64,000 nt of DNA from Oribacterium sp. NK2B42 (GTDB taxonomy: Bacteria; Bacillota; Clostridia; Lachnospirales; Lachnospiraceae). This document shows positions 50,655-60,593 of the stretch, piece by piece. Positions within the stretch are counted from its first letter, which is position 1. Every line of letters starts with the position of its first letter. The translations under genes and the position numbers were made by a program. Below the pieces are notes generated by a model, which searched no databases, was not told the origin of the DNA, and was given only the letters and a program-made list of their open reading frames with translations. The stretch is from assembly GCF_000424445.1 (NCBI RefSeq), contig NZ_AUJX01000005.1:1-64000 (forward strand), given 5' to 3'.

Positions 50655-51746
50655 ATGATATCAAATCAGGTCTTACAGAGCACGATTGACTCACTTAAAG
50701 GCATTACAAGAGTTGATATTGCTATCGCTGATATTGATGGCAAAATTCTTGCTTCAACTTTCTCAGATGATCAGTATACAGAAGCTATGGTTTCTTCCTT
50801 TGCAGAGTCTCAGGCAGACAGCCAGGCCGTGGGAGGATACCAGTTCTTCAAGATTTTTGATGAACATCAGCTTGAATATGTTCTTATAGCAAAGGGCGAC
50901 ACCGATGATGTTTATATGGTAGGCAAGCTTGCAGCTTTCCAGATCCAGACACTTCTCGTTGCCTATAAGGAGAAGTTCGATAAGGACAACTTTGTAAAGA
51001 ACCTTCTTCTCGATAACCTTCTTCTGGTTGACATTTATAACCGTGCAAAGAAACTCCACATCGATATCGGTGTAAAGCGCGTGGTTTACATCATTGAGAC
51101 AGACAAGGGCACCAACGATTCCGGCGCACTTGATGCATTAAAAACTCTTTTCGCTACAAAGACAAAGGACTTCGTAACTGCTGTAGATGAAAAGAATGTT
51201 ATCGTCGTTAAGGAAGTCAAGCCCAATGAAACCTCCGAAGAAATCTATCATGTAGGAGAAACCATCCTCGACATGCTTGAGACAGAGGCTATGATCCAGG
51301 CCCGTGTAAGCTTCGGTACCGTTGTTAACGAGATCAAGGATGTATCAAAGTCATACAAAGAAGCGAAGATGGCTCTTGAGGTTGGCAAGATTTTCTACGA
51401 AGACAGAAACATCATTGCCTATAACCGTCTGGGTATCGGACGTCTGATCTATCAGCTCCCGCTTCCTCTTTGCAAGATGTTCATCAAGGAAATCTTTACA
51501 AGCATTTCTCCGGATGAGTTTGACGAGGAAACCCTCACAACCATCAACAAGTTCTTTGAGAACAACCTTAATGTTTCAGAGACTTCAAGACAGCTTTATA
51601 TCCATAGAAACACTCTTGTTTACAGACTGGACAAGCTTCAGCGCTCCACCGGTCTTGACCTGAGAGTATTTGACGATGCCATAACCTTCAAGATCGCACT
51701 TATGGTAGTTAAATACATGAAGTATATGGAGTCCATAAACTACTGA
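50655..51746 (+). CDS. CdaR/PucR-type transcriptional regulator
   Basis: 363 aa. The N-terminal half resembles a sensor domain (DIAIADIDGKILAST onward), with a GGDEF-like middle common to this family. The C-terminal PucR-type HTH_30 reads NLNVSETSRQLYIHRNTLVYRLDKLQ near residue 310-340. TAGGAG precedes the ATG. It lies directly after the shared sugar ATPase and may control it or sugar uptake genes elsewhere. Confidence 0.85.
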   Translation: MISNQVLQSTIDSLKGITRVDIAIADIDGKILASTFSDDQYTEAMVSSFAESQADSQAVGGYQFFKIFDEHQLEYVLIAKGDTDDVYMVGKLAAFQIQTLLVAYKEKFDKDNFVKNLLLDNLLLVDIYNRAKKLHIDIGVKRVVYIIETDKGTNDSGALDALKTLFATKTKDFVTAVDEKNVIVVKEVKPNETSEEIYHVGETILDMLETEAMIQARVSFGTVVNEIKDVSKSYKEAKMALEVGKIFYEDRNIIAYNRLGIGRLIYQLPLPLCKMFIKEIFTSISPDEFDEETLTTINKFFENNLNVSETSRQLYIHRNTLVYRLDKLQRSTGLDLRVFDDAITFKIALMVVKYMKYMESINY

Positions 51747-51775
51747 TTTTAAAAATAGTAAGAAAATCAAAAGAT

Positions 51776-51817
51776 AAAAAGCCGGTTATTGGTGTTTACA
51801 CAATAGCCGGCTTTTTC
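51776..51817 (+). terminator. Rho-independent terminator of the CdaR-type gene
   Basis: AAAAAGCCGGTTATTG pairs with CAATAGCCGGCTTTTT around a short loop, followed by T residues. Confidence 0.93.
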
Positions 51818-51866
51818 TTATGATATAGGTGCACTTTAAAAATCGAAACAGAAAGAATCCCTTTAA

Positions 51867-52886
51867 ATGATAGAATTCACTAATGTTACAAAAACTTATA
51901 AGACCGGCGTCACTGCACTGAACAATATAAACCTCAGGATACAGGATGGTGAATTTTGCTTTATTGTCGGACGAAGCGGTTCCGGCAAATCAACATTGGT
52001 CCGCCTCCTCACCAAGGAATTGGATCCCAACGAGGGCTCAATCCTTGTTAATGATATCGACCTCACACATCTTCGCAGACGTCACATACCTAAGTACCGC
52101 AGACGTCTCGGAGTGGTTTTTCAGGACTTCAGACTTCTGGAAGACCGGACAGTATATGAAAACATCGCCTTTGCCCAGCTCATCATCGGTAAGTCCAATG
52201 CTGAGATAGATGAAAATGTTTCAAAGATCATGAAGCTCACCGGATTAAGCTCCAAGGGCAGTTCGTATCCAAGACAGCTTAGCGGAGGAGAGCAGCAGCG
52301 TACAGCCATTGCAAGAGCTCTCGTAAACCGCCCTGAGATTCTCATTGCCGATGAACCAACAGGAAACCTCGACCATGAAAACGCGCAGGAGATCATGAGT
52401 CTTCTTGAACGTATAAATGCCCAGGGAACAACCGTAATCGTCATCACCCACGACCGTGAAATGGTGAATCGCATGAAAAAGCGCACCGTCCGTATGTCAC
52501 TGGGGGAGATAATATCGGATACCATGCCGGAGGAGTTTGAAAATACCGGGAAAAACTTCGAAAAGGATTTCAAAGAAGATACTTTCGAAGAAAATGATGA
52601 TTCTTCCGAGGATGATTTCGATGAGAGTTATGAAGAAGCTGAAAAAGGAAATTGGGAAGACGATTGGGACGAAGACTGGACGGAACCTGAGCCTCCCGAA
52701 ACGACTGATGACTCTGTAACCGAATCACACGACGTACCTGATAGCAAGGCCGGGAAGGCTCTTCAGCGCTCTGAAGAACCGAAGCGACACCTGCCTGAAG
52801 CCAAACCCGGACCGGCAGAAAAGCCCCGCCGCGGTCTGAAGGGCTCACACCGCCCACATCACAGAATCGGAAAGGAGGATGCATAA
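51867..52886 (+). CDS. ftsE: Cell division ATP-binding protein FtsE with acidic C-terminal extension
   Basis: 339 aa. The first 220 residues are normal FtsE: Walker [10 protein letters not shown], signature LSGGEQQR and Walker [13 protein letters not shown]. About 115 extra residues follow: first very acidic ([16 protein letters not shown], then WEDDWDEDW), then Pro-rich and basic ([13 protein letters not shown]). Typical FtsE ends near 230 aa. The start at 51867 is a plain ATG with weak AGAAAG upstream. It overlaps nothing, and ftsX begins at the base after its stop. Confidence 0.95.
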   Translation: MIEFTNVTKTYKTGVTALNNINLRIQDGEFCFIVGRSGSGKSTLVRLLTKELDPNEGSILVNDIDLTHLRRRHIPKYRRRLGVVFQDFRLLEDRTVYENIAFAQLIIGKSNAEIDENVSKIMKLTGLSSKGSSYPRQLSGGEQQRTAIARALVNRPEILIADEPTGNLDHENAQEIMSLLERINAQGTTVIVITHDREMVNRMKKRTVRMSLGEIISDTMPEEFENTGKNFEKDFKEDTFEENDDSSEDDFDESYEEAEKGNWEDDWDEDWTEPEPPETTDDSVTESHDVPDSKAGKALQRSEEPKRHLPEAKPGPAEKPRRGLKGSHRPHHRIGKEDA

Positions 52887-53798
52887 ATGATGAAACCAAA
52901 TGCCTGGGGCTATTGCATCCGCTCCGGTTTTAAAAACATGGGTCATAACTTCCTTTTTTCTGCGGCCTCAACGGCAACCATAGCCGCCTGTATTTTTCTT
53001 TTCTGCCTTTTCTTTGCCATCGTTTCCAATGTTCAGAACATGGCACAAAATGCGGAAACCACAGTAGGTATCACCGTCTTTTTCAATGATGATGCATCTC
53101 CCGAAACTGTACAGTCTGTGGGACAGGCCATCATCGAAAGAGAAGAGGTAAAAAGTGCACATTATACTTCTGCCGAAGATGCATGGGCAGAATTCAAGTC
53201 AGATTATTTTGCCAACAACGAACTGCTGGCTCAGGCATTTGCCGAGGATAATCCTCTTGCAGGTTCCCAGAGCTATGAGCTGTTCCTTAATGATATCGAG
53301 GATCAAAAGACCATAGTTGACTGGCTATACACTTTTGATTCAGTGAGACAGGTTAACTTCTCCAATGCAGCCGTAAAGGGACTGAGCACCGTAAACAATA
53401 TCATTTCCTCCCTGAGTATCATCATCATAGGGATACTTTTGGCAGTGTCAGTGTTTCTGATCTCCAATACCATCACAGTTGCGGCCCGGTTCCGCAGAAG
53501 AGAAAATGAGATCATGAAAATAATCGGAGCCACCAACTTTATGATCCGTCTGCCTTTCCTTGTGGAAGGTGTGGTGCTTGGATTTGTCGGGTCTGTCATT
53601 CCTTTGATAGGAATATACTTTATTTATGAAAAAGCCGTTACTTATGTGAATGCTCACTTCTTAAGCATAAGCACACTTTTTGCCCCCATCCCAATCACAA
53701 CGATCTTCCCTGTGATGGTAATCGTTGCTCTGGGTCTCGGCGTGGGCGTAGGCTTCATAGTTTCATTTTTCACCATAAGAAAGTCCTTGAGGGTATGA
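52887..53798 (+). CDS. ftsX: Cell division permease-like protein FtsX
   Basis: 303 aa with four membrane helices (about 24-45, 175-195, 220-245 and 270-295) and a large extracellular loop between the first two, which in relatives binds the partner hydrolase. The tail shows NEIMKIIGATNFMIRLPFLVEG. AAAGGAGG precedes tandem ATG codons; 52887 is the first. FtsEX transmits ATP-driven motion to an extracellular peptidoglycan hydrolase, here probably the next gene, which overlaps by 4 nt. Confidence 0.95.
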   Translation: MMKPNAWGYCIRSGFKNMGHNFLFSAASTATIAACIFLFCLFFAIVSNVQNMAQNAETTVGITVFFNDDASPETVQSVGQAIIEREEVKSAHYTSAEDAWAEFKSDYFANNELLAQAFAEDNPLAGSQSYELFLNDIEDQKTIVDWLYTFDSVRQVNFSNAAVKGLSTVNNIISSLSIIIIGILLAVSVFLISNTITVAARFRRRENEIMKIIGATNFMIRLPFLVEGVVLGFVGSVIPLIGIYFIYEKAVTYVNAHFLSISTLFAPIPITTIFPVMVIVALGLGVGVGFIVSFFTIRKSLRV

Positions 53799-55093
53799 GA
53801 AAAAATCACTTTAGAAAAATACAGCTTCTGCCGTTTGTCATGGCACTGTCTCTCTGTTTCACCGCCACACCTAACCTTGCGGCAGAAAAAGAAAAGCAGT
53901 CCATAAACAACTCAAAGCAGAAAATCGATGAGAATAAAGCGAAAATAGATACCTTGGAAGCTGAGCAGAAAAAGGTCAATGAAAAGATCAAGGATCTCGA
54001 ATCCCTGAAGTCCGATACCGTCGCTTATATCAAAGCCCTGGATCAGAACATGACCGAGGTAACCAATGAGCTTGTCACCATCAACAATTACATTACACAA
54101 AAGCAGCTGGATATACAGTTCACACAGGATCAGCTTGCAAAGGCAACCCAGACCGAATCAGACCAGTATGCCAGCATGAAGCTCCGCATCAAATTCATGT
54201 ATGAGAAGGGCGACACCAATTTCATTGACATGATCCTGAACGCAAAGAGCTGGTCAGACCTTCTTAATAAAGCAGAGTACATCAGCAAGATAACAAAGTA
54301 CGACAGGGATAAACTTGCAGAATATGAATCCACCCGTCAGCTGGTAAACGACACCCAGACTCAGCTTCAGGCAGAAAACGCCCAGCTTCTGGATCTTCAA
54401 AATCAGGAGGTTGCAAAGCAGCAGAGTCTCCAGGCACTTCTGGACCAGAAAAATCAGGAACTGGCCGCCTACAAGAAAAAAATCTCAAGTGCTCAAAGCG
54501 AGATTGCAAGTCAGCAAAGTAAGATAGATGACCTCTATGAGGATATCAGTGCCCAGGAGGCCAATATCGAGGCCATGGAGCGGGAGATAGAGCGTCAGGA
54601 AGAGGAAGCCCGCAAGAAGGCCGAAGAAGAGGCCCGCAGAAAAGCTGAGGCAGAAGGAAAGGATCCGAACAGCGCAAAATCGGATTACAAAGCAAGGACC
54701 ATGACCGGTGGATTCACCTGGCCCGTTCCAAGCAGCGGCAGGATCTCCAGCGGTTTCGGCGACAGAGAATCCCCCACGGAGGGTGCCAGCTCCAACCATA
54801 AAGGCATTGACATCGCAGCACCAACCGGTTCCAATGTCATTGCTTCGGCAGCAGGCACGGTAGTTATCGCAACTTATTCCGCAAGTGCCGGAAATTACGT
54901 CATGATAAGTCACGGAAGCGGTTCCTACACTGTTTATATGCACATGTCCCGTCTCAATGTTTCGGAAGGAGATGAAGTGTCCCAGGGCGAGAGCATCGGA
55001 GCTGTCGGCTCGACAGGCTACTCAACCGGACCCCATCTGCACTTCGGAATACGTAAAAACGGTTCCTATGTAAATCCGGAGAATTATCTGTGA
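53795..55093 (+). CDS. Coiled-coil M23 (LytM) peptidase, FtsX partner
   Basis: 432 aa. The signal peptide (about 1-28) is followed by a long coiled coil (about 30-275) like EnvC or PcsB. The M23 domain (about 305-430) has intact zinc ligands: His335 and Asp339 in HKGIDIA, and His414 and His416 in HLHFG. EnvC lacks catalytic residues and only activates amidases, so this protein should itself cut peptide cross-bridges. Its ATG overlaps the ftsX stop. Confidence 0.92.
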   Translation: MRKNHFRKIQLLPFVMALSLCFTATPNLAAEKEKQSINNSKQKIDENKAKIDTLEAEQKKVNEKIKDLESLKSDTVAYIKALDQNMTEVTNELVTINNYITQKQLDIQFTQDQLAKATQTESDQYASMKLRIKFMYEKGDTNFIDMILNAKSWSDLLNKAEYISKITKYDRDKLAEYESTRQLVNDTQTQLQAENAQLLDLQNQEVAKQQSLQALLDQKNQELAAYKKKISSAQSEIASQQSKIDDLYEDISAQEANIEAMEREIERQEEEARKKAEEEARRKAEAEGKDPNSAKSDYKARTMTGGFTWPVPSSGRISSGFGDRESPTEGASSNHKGIDIAAPTGSNVIASAAGTVVIATYSASAGNYVMISHGSGSYTVYMHMSRLNVSEGDEVSQGESIGAVGSTGYSTGPHLHFGIRKNGSYVNPENYL

Positions 55094-55099
55094 TAAATA

Positions 55100-55135
55100 A
55101 AACTCCCACTTGATACAACACAAGTGGGAGTTTTT
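55100..55135 (+). terminator. Rho-independent terminator after the M23 gene
   Basis: AACTCCCACTTG pairs with CAAGTGGGAGTT around an 8-nt loop, followed by T residues. Confidence 0.9.
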
Positions 55136-55214
55136 GACTCCAAAACATCACCACCAAACAACTTTATAAAATTTTTCTTTGTATAATAAGCCCTGACAAC
55201 ATATAATAACCCTT

Positions 55215-56759
55215 ATGCAAAACGATAATAATAATTTAAATCAAACAGACAATCAAAACGAAACCACACAGAAACCCGAAAAGCCGAAAAATCATTTATT
55301 TGGAAATTTCGATTTTGTTTACGGCTTCCTCCTTGGACTTTTTATCATGTTCACCATAGGAGGCAGTACTTTCTATGTGTATTATTTCGGCATCCCGCCT
55401 TTTATCAATGATTACATCAATCACAGAGGCTCGGGTAATGCTTACCTTTCTCTGGCGAGCGCTTCAGAACTTCAGGCCGGTGATAAAGGTACGGTTTCAG
55501 AGAACCCTTCCACAGGTGAAACAGCCCCTTCCGAAGGCGGCACTTCAACCATTATAGATGGTTCTATCGATATGGCGGCTCTCACCAGAAAGCTTGGCAT
55601 TCTCCAGACTCTTATCGATCAGAATTATCTTTTCCCTGAGGATCCCGGAAAAGCCGAAACCTACATCTATAAAGGTCTTCTTGCCTCACTTACAGACGAG
55701 GATCCTTATGCACACTACTATAGTGTGGAGGAGATGAACGACAGGAAATCCAAGCAGCAGGGAACCTACTACGGAATAGGTGCCATAGTTCATCAGATGG
55801 AGGATACCAATGAGTGCATCGTTATAGAAGTATATCCCGGAAGCCCTGCCGAAAATGCAGGAATGCAGATCGGGGATATACTTTACAAGGTTAACGGCAT
55901 AGACATTTCCGACATGTCCCTTTCCTATGTGGTTCAGAATATGATACAGGGTGATAAAGGCACCTCTCTCGAATGCGTTGTAAAGAGAGGGGATAGGGAA
56001 GTCTCCATGCGTATCATAAGAGGCGATGTAGAAGTTCCTAAGGTAACAAGCGGTACTCTGTCACGACTTGGTATAGCTATACCGGATTCTGTTCTTTCAG
56101 CTTCCGGAACCACAGGTCTTTCAGGAGACGATATAGGCTATATATCCTTCGGTAATTTCTACGGCACAGAAGGAAAACAGACTAAAGCAGCACTGGACAA
56201 GCTTATCAACGAAGATCACATAAAAGCACTTATCATTGACCTGAGAGGCAATACCGGCGGAGACATTGAGATTGCTTCATCGCTCCTTGACTATATACTT
56301 CCGGATAACCTGACAACCTTCACAGAAGGAAACAAGGAGTTCCAGCAGGGAAAGACACTTTTTGCCTATACAAGAAACAAAAACGGAAAGGGGCAGGAGT
56401 GGTATGCAGGCGACGGTCACGAGATAAATATCCCTATCATAGTTTTACAGAACCAGAATTCAGCTTCTGCTGCAGAGCTTTTCTCAGGATGCCTTCATGA
56501 CTACGGTTTCGCAAAGGTTGTCGGTACCACCTCTTACGGCAAAGGCATAGTTCAGACAGTGACTACACTTGCCGACGGTTCTGCCGTTGAGTTCACAACC
56601 CATTACTACTACATACCATCAGGGCTCAACATTCATAAGGTAGGTATAGTTCCTGACATCGAGATCCAGCTTGGCAGCACATCAGATGAGTATATGGTTT
56701 CCCTGGAGGATGACCTTCAGATGCAAAAGGCCATCGAAATACTGGTAACCGGCAATTGA
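55215..56759 (+). CDS. S41 carboxyl-terminal processing protease (Ctp family)
   Basis: 514 aa. A membrane anchor (about 34-58) is followed by a PDZ domain (about 190-270, with YPGSPAENAGMQIGDILYKVNG) and the S41 protease domain. The catalytic dyad is Ser418 in QNSASAAE and Lys443 in YGKGIVQ, spaced as in known Ctp enzymes. In relatives Ctp proteases process cell-wall hydrolases, fitting its place after FtsEX and the M23 peptidase. Confidence 0.93.
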   Translation: MQNDNNNLNQTDNQNETTQKPEKPKNHLFGNFDFVYGFLLGLFIMFTIGGSTFYVYYFGIPPFINDYINHRGSGNAYLSLASASELQAGDKGTVSENPSTGETAPSEGGTSTIIDGSIDMAALTRKLGILQTLIDQNYLFPEDPGKAETYIYKGLLASLTDEDPYAHYYSVEEMNDRKSKQQGTYYGIGAIVHQMEDTNECIVIEVYPGSPAENAGMQIGDILYKVNGIDISDMSLSYVVQNMIQGDKGTSLECVVKRGDREVSMRIIRGDVEVPKVTSGTLSRLGIAIPDSVLSASGTTGLSGDDIGYISFGNFYGTEGKQTKAALDKLINEDHIKALIIDLRGNTGGDIEIASSLLDYILPDNLTTFTEGNKEFQQGKTLFAYTRNKNGKGQEWYAGDGHEINIPIIVLQNQNSASAAELFSGCLHDYGFAKVVGTTSYGKGIVQTVTTLADGSAVEFTTHYYYIPSGLNIHKVGIVPDIEIQLGSTSDEYMVSLEDDLQMQKAIEILVTGN

Positions 56760-56861
56760 TACAAAAACACAAATATAGTTCCTGAATCCGGGATTGCCAT
56801 CGGATCAGAAACCCATGTGTAGTTTGGGCTGCCGGAAAAGGCGGCGGAAGGGAGATAAAAA

Positions 56862-57335
56862 ATGAGAATAGGTACAGGCTATGATGTTCACAAACTGGTT
56901 CCCGGAAGAAAGCTTATCCTCGGCGGAGTAACAGTGCCTTACGAGCTGGGACTTGACGGTCACAGCGATGCAGACGTTATCGTTCACGCCATCATGGACG
57001 CACTTTTAGGTGCTGCTGCACTGGGGGATATCGGTCAGCATTTTCCTGACAACGACCCTGAATATAAAGGTGCAGATTCCATTGAGCTTTTGAAGGAAGT
57101 GGGAAATATCCTCAGGAAAGAAGGGTATAAGGTAGGAAACATCGACTCCACCATCATTGCCCAAAGACCAAAGCTCATGACCTTCCTTCCTGAAATGAGG
57201 AAGAATGTTGCGGCCGCTTTAGGCATCGACGTAAATCAGGTTTCCATAAAAGCCACCACAGAAGAGCATCTCGGCTTCACCGGCAGGGGTGAAGGCATTA
57301 GTTCACAGGCAGTGGCGCTGATAGATAATCTGTAA
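56862..57335 (+). CDS. ispF: 2-C-methyl-D-erythritol 2,4-cyclodiphosphate synthase IspF
   Basis: 157 aa, the normal length. The metal-binding DVHKLVPGR, the LDGHSDADV segment and the [15 protein letters not shown] end are conserved. It is part of the MEP isoprenoid pathway. GGGAG precedes the ATG. Confidence 0.97.
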   Translation: MRIGTGYDVHKLVPGRKLILGGVTVPYELGLDGHSDADVIVHAIMDALLGAAALGDIGQHFPDNDPEYKGADSIELLKEVGNILRKEGYKVGNIDSTIIAQRPKLMTFLPEMRKNVAAALGIDVNQVSIKATTEEHLGFTGRGEGISSQAVALIDNL

Positions 57336-57346
57336 ATACAAACTAA

Positions 57347-57389
57347 GGGGGATGGTTTCCTTCATGAAGGAAACCATCCCCCGGATTTT
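57347..57389 (+). terminator. Terminator after ispF
   Basis: A 36-nt perfect palindrome starting GGGGGATGGTTTCCTTCAT, followed by GGATTTTATT. It may also end the converging toxin remnant. Confidence 0.8.
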
Positions 57390-57390
57390 A

Positions 57391-57542
57391 TTATTCAACA
57401 AATTCAAATAGTTTCAGTTTGTCTTCTATTTCCTTAATAAGCTTAAAATGCTTATCTCTTCATCCATGAAAATCTGCTTCATCTTTTCAGACGGTCTTTT
57501 CATATAGTCAATCATGACATTAGTATCAACCAGTATTTTCAA
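57391..57542 (-). pseudogene. Truncated PIN-domain toxin (VapC-like) remnant
   Basis: Minus-strand frame from a TTG at 57542 reads KILVDTNVMIDYMKRPSEK, the PIN N-terminus with its first Asp. It stops after about 38 codons. A second frame carries IKEIEDKLKLFEFVE, a C-terminal tail ending at 57391. The central catalytic part is deleted, so no activity is expected. It is overlapped or adjoined by the antitoxin gene. Confidence 0.65.
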
Positions 57543-57567
57543 ATCATGCTCTCCATTCTAAGTGATT

Positions 57568-57756
57568 CTACTGCCTTTTCATCGAAATCATATTTTCCCG
57601 CCATTGCCATGACCTTTTTTTTCTGTCTTCAGCTTTTATAACAGCCGGAGATGGGTTTATCTTATCTATAATACTAATTATAAGTCGTACATCATCATCT
57701 GGTAACATATCTATCTTTCTATATGCTTCCATCTGTAAATCTCTTGTAGCTATCAT
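57568..57756 (-). pseudogene. Antitoxin gene of the PIN remnant, frameshifted in an A8 run
   Basis: 62 aa in the intact frame, starting IATRDLQMEAYRKIDMLPDDD, like antitoxins paired with small PIN toxins. AAAGGAG precedes the ATG. At the A8 run (57613-57620 on the plus strand, as T8) the frame diverges. One extra A, or a -1 slip at A-AAA-AAA, restores a conserved-looking tail, MAMAGKYDFDEKAVESLRME, which ends next to the toxin start. It is therefore either a frameshift mutation or an unusual programmed slip. Confidence 0.6.
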
Positions 57757-57818
57757 CGTTTCAGTCTCCTTTCACTAAGTCCTATTATAAACCAATAAGA
57801 GACGATTATCTAACAAAT

Positions 57819-58748
57819 TCATATCCTCAATTTCAGCTTCTGAGGAATACAGTTCAATGTAAAATCCTTCTGCTTCCCGATGGACTCGCCGTCCACGTGG
57901 GCGGGGAGTGCCTCTGTCATGTGGATTTCTGCCGACTTGCAGCGGTAGAGATGTACCCCGGTGCGGGTCACATGAAGTCCGAAAATGCTTGAAAACAGAA
58001 TGATATACCAGCGCCACTTCTGTTTGGTGCTGACTATACACACATCCAGCCAGCCATCATTGCCGCTGGCACCCGGGCACACCATGTATCCGCCGTCATA
58101 AGGATGAACGTGACAGGAAATGAACAAAACATTGTTAAACTCATGCTTCTTTCCATCCAGGATAACATAACCTTTTGTAGGCTTTGTTCTGAAAAGCTCC
58201 CTTATGACCGTTCTCACATAATTGAATCTCTGTATCCGGTCAAGCTTTTTTTTCTGCTTTTCACACGCACACTTTTCATCATAAAGATCAAGGAAAATGG
58301 CCGCATCAAGTCCTATTCCGGAGCTGACGGCAAATCTTCTGTTCATGGTAGAGCAGTTTAACACTCCGTAATCCAGAAGCACTTCATCCGAATCACTAAA
58401 AAGTCTCTTAAGCTGTGCCTTCAGGTTGTATTTTCTCCGGAAGGAGCGGGCAATGTCATTGTCCGAATTTGTGGGGATGTAAGCGAGGGAAATATTATCC
58501 CCATCCATATTTACCCCGTCCACAACCTCGTTAAAAGTTCCCTCACCGCCTATAACGGTAATGGTTTTTGTTTCTTGAACATCTTCTGATAATTTATGTG
58601 CATAATCCCGGGCGTCACCGGATTTTTCTGTTATATAAGCCTCATATTTTTCGGCATTGTCAGTCTTATTAAGATATCTGAGAACCTTATCCCAGATAAT
58701 ACGTCCACGACCATTGGTGGCCGCAGGATTTACAATAAAATAATACAT
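57819..58748 (-). CDS. Diacylglycerol/lipid kinase family protein (YegS/DgkB-like)
   Basis: 309 aa. The N-terminal catalytic domain shows YYFIVNPAATNGRGR and GGEGTFNEVVDG, a variant of the GGDGT nucleotide motif with Glu for Asp. The C-terminal beta-sandwich includes LPAHVDGE. It would phosphorylate diacylglycerol or a similar lipid at the membrane. GGAGG lies 4 nt before the ATG. Confidence 0.9.
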   Translation of the reverse strand: MYYFIVNPAATNGRGRIIWDKVLRYLNKTDNAEKYEAYITEKSGDARDYAHKLSEDVQETKTITVIGGEGTFNEVVDGVNMDGDNISLAYIPTNSDNDIARSFRRKYNLKAQLKRLFSDSDEVLLDYGVLNCSTMNRRFAVSSGIGLDAAIFLDLYDEKCACEKQKKKLDRIQRFNYVRTVIRELFRTKPTKGYVILDGKKHEFNNVLFISCHVHPYDGGYMVCPGASGNDGWLDVCIVSTKQKWRWYIILFSSIFGLHVTRTGVHLYRCKSAEIHMTEALPAHVDGESIGKQKDFTLNCIPQKLKLRI

Positions 58749-59010
58749 TTGTCCTCCAAGCTGTAACTAACAGTGAGTATAGCATCGAAAAAACTGTTCA
58801 TGTATAAAAAGACTATTAAATAAGTCGAAATTCAAACTTCAGCCGGACATCATAAAAAATCCTCCGATTAGACACAAATTGAACACAGAAAGTAAGTATG
58901 ATACACATTATCAAATGAAAATTAATCAAACTGTTCTCCCGGGTTTCACGAAATCCGGGAGGGGCAGTAAGATCCACATACAGTAACATTCATATAACCA
59001 GGAGGGAAAA

Positions 59011-60453
59011 ATGAAACGAGTAGCGGGAATCATTGCAGGAGCTCTTTTATTCGGCGCTGTGGCCGGCGCTTCTATGGTAGGAGTAAATATTGCCGCGCAG
59101 CAGGCAGGAATTGCCTATCATAAATCTGCCAATGTTGTCACCGAAACGGCTCCGGCTGCAGAGGAGAAAACAGAAAAAATCGAAAAACCGGCAGAAACCG
59201 AAGCCGCACCGGTGACCGAAAACACACCGTCCACTGTTCAGCAGGCACCTGTCAGTTCGTCAGTTACCAGCGTAACCGAGGTGGCAAAGAATGCCATGCC
59301 TTCAGTTGTTGCCATCACAAATATGGTCAAGTATCGCCAGAATGGGTACTCTATATTCGGAAACTATCAGGATTTTGAAACCGAAGTACCCGCCAGCGGT
59401 TCAGGCGTGATCGTGCAGAAAACAGACACTGAGCTTCTCATTCTTACAAATAATCACGTAATTGAGTCCTCAGAGTCGCTTTCTGTAACCTTTATAGATG
59501 ACGAATCGGTTGATGCTGTTGTCAAAGGATCAGATGCTGCTGCAGACCTGGCCCTTATCGCCATAAAGCTTGAGAACATCCCTACGAAGACCATGGAAGC
59601 CATTTCCATCGCAACTCTCGGAGACAGTGATGCTCTGGAAGTAGGAGATCAGGTAGTGGCTATCGGTAATGCTCTCGGCTATGGTCAGTCGGTTACCACA
59701 GGTATCATCTCAGCAAAGAACAGAGACGTTGCCACAAGCAAGGGAACTTCCTCAGGTCTTCTCCAGACAGATGCTGCCATTAACCCGGGTAATTCCGGCG
59801 GAGCTCTTCTCAACATGAAGGGTGAGGTTATAGGCATTAACGTTGCAAAGTACACCTCCACCTCTATAGAAGGTATGGGTTACTCCATTCCATCCTCAAA
59901 GGCAAAGAAGATCGTTGAATCACTGTCTACCCTTGAAACACGTGAGGAGATTCCCGAATCCGAAAGAGGCTACCTCGGCGTTATGGTAAAGAACATTGAC
60001 GCTCAGACAGCCGAAAGCTTCGGAATGCCTCAGGGTGTATTTATCTACAAGTTCATCGAGGGCTCAACAGCCAAAAACGAGGGGCTTCACGAGAAAGACA
60101 TTATCACCGCAATGAACGGACAGGGTGTGACAAACTTCACGGATCTTTCTTCAATACTTTCAAAGTACCGCGTAGGCGAAACCGTAACTCTCACAGTTCA
60201 GAGACCTAACGGCGATAAGTATGACGAGATCAATGTTGACGTTGTGCTGGGACAGTCACCATCCTCAAATAATACTTCCTCCGACGACCAGAAGGGTGGT
60301 ATCGATCCTTTCTCAAGAAACAACGGTGAGTCAGGAAATGATGGCAGCAACAGCGGAAACAACAACGACAATCAGAATTCCAGGGAATTCTCCATCGATA
60401 CCGATGAGCTTTGGAAAACCTTCCAGGAGTTCTTCAACCAGTATCAGAGATAA
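59011..60453 (+). CDS. HtrA-type serine protease (S1C) with PDZ domain
   Basis: 480 aa. An N-terminal membrane anchor (about 4-26) and an Ala/Pro/Glu-rich linker lead to the protease domain with the triad His149 (TNNHVIES), Asp179 (AADLALI) and Ser262 (NPGNSGGAL). A PDZ domain (about 315-415) is followed by an Asn/Ser/Gly-rich segment and a short amphipathic tail. It degrades misfolded proteins outside the membrane. CAGGAGGG precedes the ATG. Confidence 0.95.
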   Translation: MKRVAGIIAGALLFGAVAGASMVGVNIAAQQAGIAYHKSANVVTETAPAAEEKTEKIEKPAETEAAPVTENTPSTVQQAPVSSSVTSVTEVAKNAMPSVVAITNMVKYRQNGYSIFGNYQDFETEVPASGSGVIVQKTDTELLILTNNHVIESSESLSVTFIDDESVDAVVKGSDAAADLALIAIKLENIPTKTMEAISIATLGDSDALEVGDQVVAIGNALGYGQSVTTGIISAKNRDVATSKGTSSGLLQTDAAINPGNSGGALLNMKGEVIGINVAKYTSTSIEGMGYSIPSSKAKKIVESLSTLETREEIPESERGYLGVMVKNIDAQTAESFGMPQGVFIYKFIEGSTAKNEGLHEKDIITAMNGQGVTNFTDLSSILSKYRVGETVTLTVQRPNGDKYDEINVDVVLGQSPSSNNTSSDDQKGGIDPFSRNNGESGNDGSNSGNNNDNQNSREFSIDTDELWKTFQEFFNQYQR

Positions 60454-60524
60454 TTAATACGCCAAAACCGGTGGCATCCATTGAAAAACGAGTCACTGTG
60501 GCGGAAGAATCTAAAGCAAGCCTC

Positions 60525-60570
60525 AGAGTCTCATCTATGCGCAGAAACATAGGTGAGGCTCTATTTATTT
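60525..60570 (+). terminator. Terminator of the HtrA-type gene
   Basis: A 15-bp stem (60525-60539 and 60548-60562, with two G-U pairs) with an 8-nt loop, followed by an A/T tail. Confidence 0.75.
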
Positions 60571-60593
60571 GAATGAATGATCCGGGCGGTTTG

